DNA from: Ruminiclostridium papyrosolvens C7
GTDB taxonomy: Bacteria > Bacillota > Clostridia > Acetivibrionales > DSM-1351
Reading direction: 5' to 3'
Assembly (NCBI RefSeq): GCF_000421965.1
Contig: NZ_ATAY01000031.1
Span: forward strand, 124,001-188,000
Length of the DNA stretch: 64,000 nucleotides
The translations under genes were made by a program, and so were the position numbers. Within the stretch, counting starts at the first letter, position 1, and every line of letters starts with the position of its first letter. This document shows positions 50,454-58,923 of the stretch, one piece after another. Under the pieces are notes generated by a model. That model made no database searches. It worked only from the letters and a program-made list of their open reading frames with translations, and was not told the origin of the DNA.

Positions 50454-52685
50454 TTATTGATTTGCTACCTTCTCAAAGTCGTTTCCGCTGTTGCCGCTTG
50501 CCTGACACCCTATCAGTGTTAAAATACCAGGATTGCTGTTCCAGGTAAAACCGTGTTTCTTATTATTGAATGCTTTGCAATTAACTAATTTGTGATTAAC
50601 ACTAATACCACTGCCTCCCAGCTTGAATCCGTTTCCGTCACTGTCTGTGGTTGAAGAACCATTTTCAGTCTTTCCGTTGTAGCTCGCTTCACAGTTTTCA
50701 AAATAAACTGAGCCGATTGGCCCCGTATCGTCTTTTGTATACAGATCCCAACCGTCATCAACATTATATTTAGATATACAGCCGATGAATTTATTACCTT
50801 GTCCGCATGTGAGTTTTGCTGCAAATCCGTCGGCGTCCTCACCATTGTCAGGGTCGTAGTTACTGTGTGAATAACAATTTCTTATAGTGTTATTGCTTGG
50901 CCACTGTGCTATTGTACTGTAGTTTGAATTAAATCTTGATAGTTGCAGACCTGAATCACTGTTTGCATAAAACTCACAGTCTTCAACTATGTTATTGTTT
51001 CCTGCCAGCAGCATTCCGTTGTCCCCGGCTTTCTGGATTTTAATGCCCTTTATGTTCCAGTAATTCCCGGCCAATATTACTCCCCTGTTGGATGAATTAA
51101 ATGCCATGCCGGAGAAATCCAATACGGCTTTTTCATTACCCAGAACGGCTATGTTTTTCATACTGCCCTCATTTCCATTGTTACCCTCAGCTATGGTTAC
51201 TGTCTTAAAAAATGAATATGTGCCGCTTTTAAGGTAAATTGTCTTGCCCGGTTTAATACTGTCAATAGCCTGTTGTAAAGTCATTGAACCAGTAGGTTCG
51301 ATTGTAATATCGCCTTCTGTGGGATTAGTGTTCCCATTATTAACAGGGAGAGTAGCTACCTGTCCCAGCAAATATTTCTTTAATACTGCAAGATCAAGGA
51401 TGGTTACTGCGTTATCGCTGTCAAGGTCAGAAGCCCCGATATTTATTGTAACCGGCTGTCCAAGCAAATACATTTTTAATGTTGCAAAATCAATGGTATC
51501 TATATTACCGTCACCATTTATATCACCGCATTTTACGGTTTGGCCCGGATCTTGTGGATCGGTGGGTTCAGTCGGGTCAGTTGGATTAGTAGGATTTGAA
51601 CCATCCAGCTTACCCACACCTGCATACTGTGTAACCAGTTCCTTTACCCGATTTGCAGTAGTCAAATATCCTGTATACTCATATGGCGGGGTATAGTTGC
51701 AGGTTGAGATTGTTGGCTGATTACCTTTACAACTTACATATGTATTATCCTTTACATCATAATAACCGATTGAATCACTATTATATGAACCTATAGGACC
51801 TGATGCCAGCCCTGACTCTTCATTAACTGCACCCGAACCGACTCTTTCGAAGTAATTGCTTTCAACTTTGAGCTGAGCTCCCATTCTGGAATTCACAGCA
51901 CTGTTCCAGACATCCGCGTAATAGTTGCTGAATATATGTCCTGTTCCGAATCTATAGCTAGGCAAACGTTCCTTTAGATTTTTAAAGACATTATGGTGAT
52001 AAGTCATTTTTCTGTCATAGTTGTCACTGTCGGATGACCCGACAAGACTTGTCTTAAAGGAATCATGAAAGTAATTCCATGAAACTGTAATATATGCACT
52101 GTCTTTTTTACAATCCAGCAAGCCGTCATACCAGTCTACATCACCACCGGTAATATCTCCTTTCTCATCCACCTTTCCATCGCCGTTGCAGTCTCCTATC
52201 ATGTTGTATAACTCACAATGGTCAATCCAGACATTTTTGCTGTTCTCGATTCCTATGCAGTCTGTAGGTGCCAGAGTATGGTGGATTTTCAGATTTTGAA
52301 CTATAATATTGCTGGCTTTTACAATATTAAGCCCTACTCCTTCCAATTCTCCGCTGCTTCCGACACCGATTATTGAAACATTTGAAACCTCTTTAACTCC
52401 AATAGCACCTGTTCCTGTAAGCTTGGTTGCTACTTTTATAACCAGCGGAGAAGTGTCATCGTCCTTTTTTCTCTGGTTTAGAAGATCTGACATTTCTGTA
52501 GCACTTTTTACCGTCACCTCTTTTCCGCCGGCCCCCCCGGTGGTCCCGCCATTCATTGTAGCAAAACCAACCAGACCAAACAGCCCATTTTCTGCCGCAT
52601 GAACTGTATTAACAGCACCAAGCCCTACAAGGGCTTGCGCCATGACAGCCCCAGCTAGAAGAAAAATTTTCATTTTTCTCAACAT
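50454..52685 (-). CDS. Cellulosomal pectate lyase: PL1 - dockerin - PL9
   Basis: 743 residues, secreted (signal peptide 1-31, ends VHAAE). PL1 beta-helix ~35-360: VWIDHCELY and RLPSYRFGTGHIF hold the calcium and catalytic Arg sites. Pro/Thr linker 362-383. Type I dockerin ~385-447: two calcium repeats GDINGDGNIDTIDF and DLDSDNAVTILDL, each followed by KxYLLGQ. PL9-type beta-helix ~460-743: NDG-like GDNGMLLAG, DADGFAAKLTCGQGN and DDGWDLYTK. It cleaves pectate by beta-elimination with two catalytic modules and docks on the scaffoldin. The longest frame begins at 52940; ATG 52685 with AAGGAGG is the real start. A structured leader precedes it. Confidence 0.93.
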   Translation of the reverse strand: MLRKMKIFLLAGAVMAQALVGLGAVNTVHAAENGLFGLVGFATMNGGTTGGAGGKEVTVKSATEMSDLLNQRKKDDDTSPLVIKVATKLTGTGAIGVKEVSNVSIIGVGSSGELEGVGLNIVKASNIIVQNLKIHHTLAPTDCIGIENSKNVWIDHCELYNMIGDCNGDGKVDEKGDITGGDVDWYDGLLDCKKDSAYITVSWNYFHDSFKTSLVGSSDSDNYDRKMTYHHNVFKNLKERLPSYRFGTGHIFSNYYADVWNSAVNSRMGAQLKVESNYFERVGSGAVNEESGLASGPIGSYNSDSIGYYDVKDNTYVSCKGNQPTISTCNYTPPYEYTGYLTTANRVKELVTQYAGVGKLDGSNPTNPTDPTEPTDPQDPGQTVKCGDINGDGNIDTIDFATLKMYLLGQPVTINIGASDLDSDNAVTILDLAVLKKYLLGQVATLPVNNGNTNPTEGDITIEPTGSMTLQQAIDSIKPGKTIYLKSGTYSFFKTVTIAEGNNGNEGSMKNIAVLGNEKAVLDFSGMAFNSSNRGVILAGNYWNIKGIKIQKAGDNGMLLAGNNNIVEDCEFYANSDSGLQLSRFNSNYSTIAQWPSNNTIRNCYSHSNYDPDNGEDADGFAAKLTCGQGNKFIGCISKYNVDDGWDLYTKDDTGPIGSVYFENCEASYNGKTENGSSTTDSDGNGFKLGGSGISVNHKLVNCKAFNNKKHGFTWNSNPGILTLIGCQASGNSGNDFEKVANQ

Positions 52686-52742
52686 AATATTACCTCCTTG
52701 AAAATTTATTTTATTTTTTGTTACCTTTATCAAAATATAGGA

Positions 52743-52831
52743 GTGATTACCGATTTCCCGAGTTTTCTTTAGTACACGCGTCAAAAGTACTTCCGAAGGG
52801 CACTTTCCGACCTGTTCGGAAGACGGGTATA
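52743..52831 (-). promoter_or_regulatory. Structured leader upstream of pectate lyase gene
   Basis: In the minus-strand RNA CUUCCGAA (52815-52822) can pair either with the adjacent UCGGAA (52806-52811) or with UUCGGAAG (52790-52797), two mutually exclusive stems. A further hairpin AGTAC/GTACT (52771-52791) follows. No known riboswitch consensus was recognised. It lies 60-150 bases before the start codon. Confidence 0.4.
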
Positions 52832-52881
52832 AATTAGAGAGTTTCCAAGTGATTTGGATATTCCGGGAGAAAAAGCGCAGG

Positions 52882-53832
52882 TTATTTTCCGATCTGCTTT
52901 CTGGCAGCTTCCATTCTAAACAACATACGATGATAAGCAAAATAAGTTTTATAGAGTATAATAAAGGGAATAAAGATAATCACGTAGAAACGTTTAGCCT
53001 TAAATCCGTAAGATATCACTTCCAGTATGGACTTAATATAATTTTTGGCGTATACCGGTAAACTGTTTTTTAACCCTTCAGGTCTTTTGTGCTGTTGACT
53101 GTTTTCCCTTTCAGGACTGGCGACAGGTTTTGCCCAGGACTTTCCATGTCCCATAAATTCACTGAATGTATCCCTGTTAATGTGAAGAACTTTGGCTTTA
53201 GGTTCAAAATACAGCCGGTATCCTCTATATGTAACTCTTAAACAAAAATCAACGTCTTCCCCTGTCTTCAAGTCCTCATTGAACACGCCTATTTCATCGA
53301 CGAGGCTTCTGGAAATACTGATATTGGCAGAGGGAAAATAACTGTTGTTTATTTGTGGTTTCAAAGCAGGATGGTATGCGGACCATGAACAGAAGTCATC
53401 ACAAACCGCCCAGAAGTTTTTGTTATAACCTCCTATTCCGCCACCTACCATTTTTACTTTAGGATTGCTTTTTTGTAAATCTAAATGGGCTTTAACATGA
53501 TTCAGAACAAAATCACTATCAGCAAGACAGTCGGAGTCTGTAAAAATCAGATATTCTCCAGCGGCAAGTGATATTCCTTTGTTTCTTGAAGGGGATGGGC
53601 CTTTTTTCGCATTAAATACATACGTGACACCAAAAGATTTAATAATTTCAGCCGTATTGTCCGTTGAATTATTATCCACAACAATGATTTCCATTTTTTC
53701 TTTGGGATAATTCTGGTTAGTTATACAATTAAGGCATTTTTCAAGATATTTTTCCGCATTATATGCCGGAATAATAACAGATACGAAAGGGAGACTACTT
53801 GTATCCGAGCTATATATAAACTCATTTTTCAT
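52882..53832 (-). CDS. Family 2 glycosyltransferase
   Basis: 316 residues. GT-A fold: VSVIIPAYNAEKYLEKC, VVDNNSTDNT (nucleotide Asp), IFTDSDCLADSD (DxD metal site), and TGEDVDFCLRVTYRGYRLYFEPKA (catalytic ED). A C-terminal hydrophobic helix (~275-300) ties it to the membrane. It adds a sugar to an envelope polysaccharide or glycolipid; acceptor unknown. ATG at 53832 lies nine bases after AGGAGG; the GTG at 53841 is too close. It precedes the pectate lyase gene by 196 bases. Confidence 0.9.
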   Translation of the reverse strand: MKNEFIYSSDTSSLPFVSVIIPAYNAEKYLEKCLNCITNQNYPKEKMEIIVVDNNSTDNTAEIIKSFGVTYVFNAKKGPSPSRNKGISLAAGEYLIFTDSDCLADSDFVLNHVKAHLDLQKSNPKVKMVGGGIGGYNKNFWAVCDDFCSWSAYHPALKPQINNSYFPSANISISRSLVDEIGVFNEDLKTGEDVDFCLRVTYRGYRLYFEPKAKVLHINRDTFSEFMGHGKSWAKPVASPERENSQQHKRPEGLKNSLPVYAKNYIKSILEVISYGFKAKRFYVIIFIPFIILYKTYFAYHRMLFRMEAARKQIGK

Positions 53833-54226
53833 AAACCGCACCTCCTTTTTACACTAGCAGGTTTAATATCCATAAGTTTTTTATCATTATTTGATAGTTC
53901 CATTCAATTTAATACTACATATGTTATAATTTTACAGTAAATATTATATCAAATGAGCTAATCCATAGCTATAAAATTCACTACCAACCTTGTCTTAGTC
54001 CAAACAAATATTTCAAGAAATTATTGAATGAAAACATTGCCCAAACTTTGTAAGAAATGCACAACAATCTTCCAAACCCTTTATATAGTGGCATTCCATG
54101 GTATTATAATGTAAGGATTTACCCCAGTTTCAAACATCTTCATTGACTATTAATTCAAAAGCAGGTAATATTAAAATGTAAAAAAAATAATTGTTTTTTA
54201 CCTTAATTATAAGGAGGATGGATAAT
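53833..54226. other. Divergent intergenic region (394 bases)
   Basis: AT-rich region between the divergent glycosyltransferase and HPr-like genes. TATAAT-like -10 boxes occur near 53929 and 54102 on the plus strand, without convincing -35 partners. No hairpin with T-run, repeat or ORF of note was seen. Confidence 0.5.
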
Positions 54227-54454
54227 ATGAAATCATTTGATATTTCTTTAAAATCTATTAACGACGTAAAGGATTTCGTAAATATCGTTAACAAATATGA
54301 CTTTGATGTTGATTTATCATCAGGACGTTACATCGTAGACGCAAAGTCAATCATGGGAATCTTCAGTCTTGACCTCAGCAAACCGATTAAAGTTGAAGTT
54401 CAGAACGATAACAGCGAAAAATTCTGTGATGAAATTAAGCGTTTTGTAGTTTAA
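54227..54454 (+). CDS. HPr-like protein lacking the phosphorylatable histidine
   Basis: 75 residues. DAKSIMGIFSLDLSKPIKVEV near residue 38-58 is the HPr/PTS-HPr signature around the regulatory serine (Ser40 in KSIMG). The N-terminal half, where HPr has His15 in a GxHARP motif, reads SINDVKDFVNIV; the protein has no histidine at all. It therefore cannot be a PTS phosphocarrier, but might be a Crh-like regulator that uses the serine site. ATG 54227 follows AGGAGG by eight bases. Monocistronic with its own terminator. Confidence 0.8.
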   Translation: MKSFDISLKSINDVKDFVNIVNKYDFDVDLSSGRYIVDAKSIMGIFSLDLSKPIKVEVQNDNSEKFCDEIKRFVV

Positions 54455-54494
54455 TTTATTTTTAACGAACTAACTATTAATAAATAGACAAAAT

Positions 54495-54520
54495 AAAAGC
54501 GAGTTTTGAAACTCGCTTTT
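54495..54520. terminator. Bidirectional terminator (HPr-like / DUF523)
   Basis: AAAAGCGAGTTT / AAACTCGCTTTT with a two-base loop; T5 on the plus side, T-rich on the minus side. Confidence 0.9.
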
Positions 54521-54538
54521 TGTTATTTAAGCATATAA

Positions 54539-54991
54539 CTATTTCTCGGTCATATCCTCTTCAGTTATTACCTCAAAACCATTTCTTATTAAAAGTTCCG
54601 CTGTGACCCCGTTACCTTTAACCAGCTTTCCGCTGAATGTTCCGTCATATATCTTACCAACGCCACAGGATGGGCTTTTTGATTTTAATATTGCTTTTTT
54701 TATATTATAGAGTCTGGCTACCTTCAGTGCTTCTTCAGCACCCTTTAAAAATTTCTCTGTTTGATTTTGCCCTTTTGAGTCTATTATATTTGATTTTCCT
54801 GAAAGGACATCTCTTCCGTCTCCGCAGTCAATCTCACAAGAGTCCCTTGGGGTAGGCAGCCCGCCCATCTGTTCAGGGCATACCATAATTGCTTTGCCTT
54901 CCCTGACAAGTTTCTCTATATATTCGTTATAATTGCTTTTACCATTATATTTACTGTCAAGTCCTGCCAGACATGCACTAACCAGTATCAT
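54539..54991 (-). CDS. DUF523 family protein
   Basis: 150 residues. ILVSACLAGLDSKYNGKSNYN, VCPEQMGGLPTPRDSCEI, and KSKSPSCGVGKIYDGTFSG are the family signature; the conserved cysteines (AC-L, CPE, SCG) suggest metal or sulfur chemistry. Function is not established. It starts six bases after rnr ends on the same strand, so it is the distal gene of that operon. Confidence 0.9.
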   Translation of the reverse strand: MILVSACLAGLDSKYNGKSNYNEYIEKLVREGKAIMVCPEQMGGLPTPRDSCEIDCGDGRDVLSGKSNIIDSKGQNQTEKFLKGAEEALKVARLYNIKKAILKSKSPSCGVGKIYDGTFSGKLVKGNGVTAELLIRNGFEVITEEDMTEK

Positions 54992-54997
54992 TTGACC

Positions 54998-57358
54998 CTA
55001 CCTTTTTTTCCTTTTCCTTTTTCCCATTATTTTCTCATACACTTTTTTATCTATGATTTTTCCTTTTTTGGCGGGCTTATTGCCTGCAGAAGTATTCCTT
55101 CTGCCCTTATCCTCAGCTTTATCCGTTTTTGTACTCTGACTGTTTCTCTTAACTGATGAAGGTTCATTTTTGTGCTTTGTAAATATTATTGCATCTTCTG
55201 TTTCCTCGTCTATGCTGTCAAAATCCTCATCAGATTCAACCAATATAAACTCAATTTTCCTTGTAGATATATCGGCTTTTGCAAGAATAACCTTGACTGT
55301 ATCGCCTATTCTGTAAATTTTGCGTGTTCGTTCACCTACAAGGCAGTAATGAACTTCATCATAGTTATAATAATCATCTTCCATGCTGCTCATTCTGACC
55401 AGACCTTCTATGGTGTTATCAAGTTCTATGAACATACCAAAGGAAGTTACATTTGCAATAATACCTTCAAATATTTCTCCCTCATGGGCTTTCATATATT
55501 CTACCTTTTTGAGGTCTTCACTTTCTCTTTCAGCCTCATCTGCTCCTCTTTCACGCTCAGAACATTGTTTTGCTATTTCAGGCAGTATTCCCTCCAATTG
55601 ACTGATTTTTTCTTCACTCATTCCGCCTTTGAGATAAAGCTTCATAATTCTGTGAATTATCAGATCAGGATATCTTCTTATGGGCGAAGTGAAGTGACAG
55701 TAGTATTTTGCAGCCAAACCAAAGTGTCCTGTACTTTCATTGCTATACCTGGCTTTTTGTAGTGATCTTAGCATAACTGTACTGATTATTCTCTCGTGTC
55801 TGGTTCCTTTAACCTTTTCCAAAAGGTCCTGTAAGGCTCTAGGGTGAACTTTGTTTATGCCCTTAATACTGTATCCCAGATTGTAAAGAAATTCATTCAG
55901 ATTGTGTATTTTTTCTTCATCAGGGTCTTCGTGTATTCTATATACAAACGGTGTATTGGTCCAGAAAAAATGCTCTGCAACAGTTTCATTGCAGGCCAGC
56001 ATGAATTCTTCAATTATCTGGTTTGCAATGGTTATTTCATATCTTTTAACATCGATAGGCTTACCCTTTTCATCCAGCACTACCTTTGCTTCATCAAAGT
56101 CGAAATCAATAGCACCTCTCTGGAATCTTTTCTTCCTCAAAATCAGTGCAAGTTCCTGCATTTTGTAAAAGTCAGGCGTAACATGATTGTATCGTTTTAT
56201 AAGGTCTTGGTCATTTTCCACCAGTATTTTATATACGTTGGTATATGTCATTCTCTCATCTATATTGATTACACTCTCAAATATTTCATGGTTATATACT
56301 CTTCCGTTTTTATCTATGTCCATCATTACGGTAAAACTCAGCCTGTCAACGTGTGGGTTAAGACTGCAAATACCGTTGGATAATTTTCTTGGGAGCATTG
56401 GTATAACCCTGTCAACAAGATATACGCTTGTCCCTCTGTCAAGTGCTTCCATATCAAGAGGAGAATTTTCCGTAACATAGTTTGTTACATCTGCAATATG
56501 AACACCAAGCCTGTAATTCCCGTTTTCCAGTATTTCAATTGAAACCGCATCATCAAGGTCTTTTGCATCTTCTCCGTCTATGGTAACCATACGGAGTCCC
56601 CTTAAATCACGCCTTCCTTGTATCATTTCCTCCGTTACTGTTTCACCTATGGAATTTGCCTGATTGAGAACATCCTCAGGAAAATCCTCTTCCAGATTAT
56701 ATGATTTTATTATGGACAGTATATCGACACCCGTTTCGTTCCTGTCACCGATTATTTCAATTACTCTTCCCTCAGCATTTCTTCTGGCTTCCGGGTATTT
56801 TAGTATCTCAACAACAACCTTCTGACCTTTCTTTGCACCATGAAATTCACTCTTTGAAACAAAAATGTCTCCTGAAATCCTCTTATTATCAGGAACTACA
56901 AAACCGAAGCTCATACTGTTTTCAAAGGTTCCAACCAAAGTGGTATTAGCCCTTTTCAATATACGGATTATCTCGCCTTCCATTCTCCTGTCTGTAGAAC
57001 TTTTCTTATTTACCCGTGCCACAACTCTGTCATTATGCATGGCTCCGTTAAGGCTATCTGCGGGGATAAATACATCCTCCACAAGCTCATCATCAGGAAT
57101 GAGGAATCCATATCCTCTTTCATGCCCCTGAATCCTTCCTGTAACCAGATTTAGCCTTGATGGTACGCCATACCTTTTTCCATGGGTCTTAAAAATTCTG
57201 CCCTCTTCTTCAAGTTCATCAATTACCTGTGTAAAAAGTTCAATATCTTCTTCCGGTACATCAAGTACCATTATAAGTTCCTTAAATAAAAGAGGTTTAT
57301 ACGCTTTATCCCTCATAAATGCGACTATTCGTTCTTTTCGTTCTTCCAAATCTGCCAT
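54998..57358 (-). CDS. rnr: Ribonuclease R
   Basis: 786 residues. 3'-5' exoribonuclease that degrades structured RNA. N-terminal winged helix and cold-shock domains (GYGFLIPDDELVEDVFIP), RNB catalytic domain (TIDGEDAKDLDDAVSIE with catalytic Asps; HIADVTNYV; FGLAAKYYCHFTSPIRRYPDLIIHR), S1 domain (GEIFEGIIANVTSFGMFIEL) and a lysine-rich C-terminal tail (KKGKIIDKKV, GKRKRKKR). In clostridia it normally lies near secG and smpB; secG is 5.4 kb upstream here, with a signalling cluster between. Confidence 0.96.
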   Translation of the reverse strand: MADLEERKERIVAFMRDKAYKPLLFKELIMVLDVPEEDIELFTQVIDELEEEGRIFKTHGKRYGVPSRLNLVTGRIQGHERGYGFLIPDDELVEDVFIPADSLNGAMHNDRVVARVNKKSSTDRRMEGEIIRILKRANTTLVGTFENSMSFGFVVPDNKRISGDIFVSKSEFHGAKKGQKVVVEILKYPEARRNAEGRVIEIIGDRNETGVDILSIIKSYNLEEDFPEDVLNQANSIGETVTEEMIQGRRDLRGLRMVTIDGEDAKDLDDAVSIEILENGNYRLGVHIADVTNYVTENSPLDMEALDRGTSVYLVDRVIPMLPRKLSNGICSLNPHVDRLSFTVMMDIDKNGRVYNHEIFESVINIDERMTYTNVYKILVENDQDLIKRYNHVTPDFYKMQELALILRKKRFQRGAIDFDFDEAKVVLDEKGKPIDVKRYEITIANQIIEEFMLACNETVAEHFFWTNTPFVYRIHEDPDEEKIHNLNEFLYNLGYSIKGINKVHPRALQDLLEKVKGTRHERIISTVMLRSLQKARYSNESTGHFGLAAKYYCHFTSPIRRYPDLIIHRIMKLYLKGGMSEEKISQLEGILPEIAKQCSERERGADEAERESEDLKKVEYMKAHEGEIFEGIIANVTSFGMFIELDNTIEGLVRMSSMEDDYYNYDEVHYCLVGERTRKIYRIGDTVKVILAKADISTRKIEFILVESDEDFDSIDEETEDAIIFTKHKNEPSSVKRNSQSTKTDKAEDKGRRNTSAGNKPAKKGKIIDKKVYEKIMGKRKRKKR

Positions 57359-57446
57359 GTATTAATTACCTTTCCATCATTTTTTAAAAAATTCACGTGC
57401 TTCTCCACTTATTCCTTATACTAATATATTATTCCAAGTATTTCAA

Positions 57447-58919
57447 TTAAAATTCACCATTGTCATAGCTATTGTCAAAAGCCGTATCCGCAAACTCACC
57501 CCACATATCGGCATACTTTCCGGTGGCCCATTCGGTCATGATAATGGACTCTCCTTTTATAAGAGGTATTTTAAGCAACTGCTTGCTTATGGTATTCTTG
57601 TTTTGAACAGTATAAACAATTATATTATCTTCCGATGCCAATATAACGATATCCTTATTAGGTGACATATATGCATCCCTTGTCCACGGTGATCTGGATT
57701 TAATTTCATTCCATGGAATATTCATTTCATCATAGTGTATTAGCTTTGAAGGAACCATCTGCTTCAAATCAAAATCTTCAAACTTCCTGTCTCCAGCTGT
57801 GTCCTTATAATAAAGGCGGCTTTTCATTATCCAATGTCCGTTTCTTCTCTGCAAAGTAAAATTGTCTTCCTCCGTCTGATGGTTCAGTTTGTTTGCCCTT
57901 ATGCTATCCAAAGAGGAAATAAACACTTCTGCCGATTGCTTTAAAGTATTGGCAGAGCCACCTTCAATTATATCTGACAGAAGCACCGGCTTTTTCGTTG
58001 CCAGATTGTCTATGGGTAAAACCCCAAGTCGCATGTCACTTTCAATACCTATATAGTCGTTCCCAACAAAAAGTATTTTTGAATCAGGCTTTTTATTTAT
58101 GGTATTTATTTTGCTCATAATCTTTGGTTGGTGTTTTTTGGACAGTTCTGCAAAAGGCTCCGCATAAATATTTACCGAATTGTCAGTGGCTATGGAACCA
58201 ATTTCCCAGAACCCCTTTGCCCTAGGAACTACAAGTTGGCTTGTATATAATTTTGCTTTGGCTTCACGGTTTTTAAAATAAAGCCATAGTGTACGGTAAT
58301 TGTTATCGGCAGATCTTATTCCCAGAAGAACTCCCGACCTGAGCAAGGGGTCTTCCTTATAATCCCCACTGTCTATATCCAAACCTACACTTCCAAGACT
58401 TTCTGCTCTGATTTTTTCATCTATGTCCACAGAAATTCTTTTCAATGCTAAAAAACCACCTTCCATGTATACATATGCCGTATTTGCATCTGTAACTATA
58501 AGCTCATGAAAAAGCTGGTTATCTGTAGTTATTGTGACTATATTCACATTTTCGGTAGTAATTCCAAGTACGTCTTCACTAATACGGTATTTATTTTGTA
58601 TAAAAGTACCTGCGGATGTTCTTATACTTTTGTATTGAGGGTTAATACAGACATCTTTATAAATAGCACTGACCTCATTATCAAAAACGGCTTCCTTCCC
58701 GATAAACTGTTCATACTTCTCCTGTTTTCCAGGTATTAATGCACTATTGTCAGTCAAAATATAATTCTGTATTTTCCATGTACCTTTTACTGCAATATTC
58801 TTGCCTTCCGGGGGCTTTATGGTATCCTCAATACTGAAATTAACGCTGCTGCAGCCTGAAAATAAGGATGCAGAAATTAATAATAATATGGTTAAAAGTA
58901 CTCTGATTTTCTTTGCCAA
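57447..58919 (-). CDS. Lipoprotein of unknown function beside two-component system
   Basis: About 490 residues. Lipoprotein signal with lipobox LFSGC (Cys ~23). The remainder is beta-rich and repetitive (NVNIVTITTDNQLFHELIVTD; KILFVGNDYIGIESD; DIVILASEDNIIVYTVQ), possibly a beta-propeller; no family recognised. The frame opens at ATG 58934, but GGAGG lies within codons 2-3; a TTG at 58919, eight bases past it, is the better start. It follows the histidine kinase gene with a few bases between, so it is probably a signal-sensing or target lipoprotein of that system (inference). Confidence 0.65.
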   Translation of the reverse strand: MAKKIRVLLTILLLISASLFSGCSSVNFSIEDTIKPPEGKNIAVKGTWKIQNYILTDNSALIPGKQEKYEQFIGKEAVFDNEVSAIYKDVCINPQYKSIRTSAGTFIQNKYRISEDVLGITTENVNIVTITTDNQLFHELIVTDANTAYVYMEGGFLALKRISVDIDEKIRAESLGSVGLDIDSGDYKEDPLLRSGVLLGIRSADNNYRTLWLYFKNREAKAKLYTSQLVVPRAKGFWEIGSIATDNSVNIYAEPFAELSKKHQPKIMSKINTINKKPDSKILFVGNDYIGIESDMRLGVLPIDNLATKKPVLLSDIIEGGSANTLKQSAEVFISSLDSIRANKLNHQTEEDNFTLQRRNGHWIMKSRLYYKDTAGDRKFEDFDLKQMVPSKLIHYDEMNIPWNEIKSRSPWTRDAYMSPNKDIVILASEDNIIVYTVQNKNTISKQLLKIPLIKGESIIMTEWATGKYADMWGEFADTAFDNSYDNGEF

Positions 58920-58923
58920 AATA

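Noticed and set aside
52743-52831. c-di-GMP riboswitch in the pectate lyase leader
   Set aside because: The conserved GGACGCAAAG and GGTAGxxAGCGGGGTTACC elements are absent.
52686-52940. N-terminal extension of the pectate lyase to 52940
   Set aside because: No signal peptide there; the ATG at 52685 has AAGGAGG and is followed by a typical export signal. The extension would overlap the glycosyltransferase gene.
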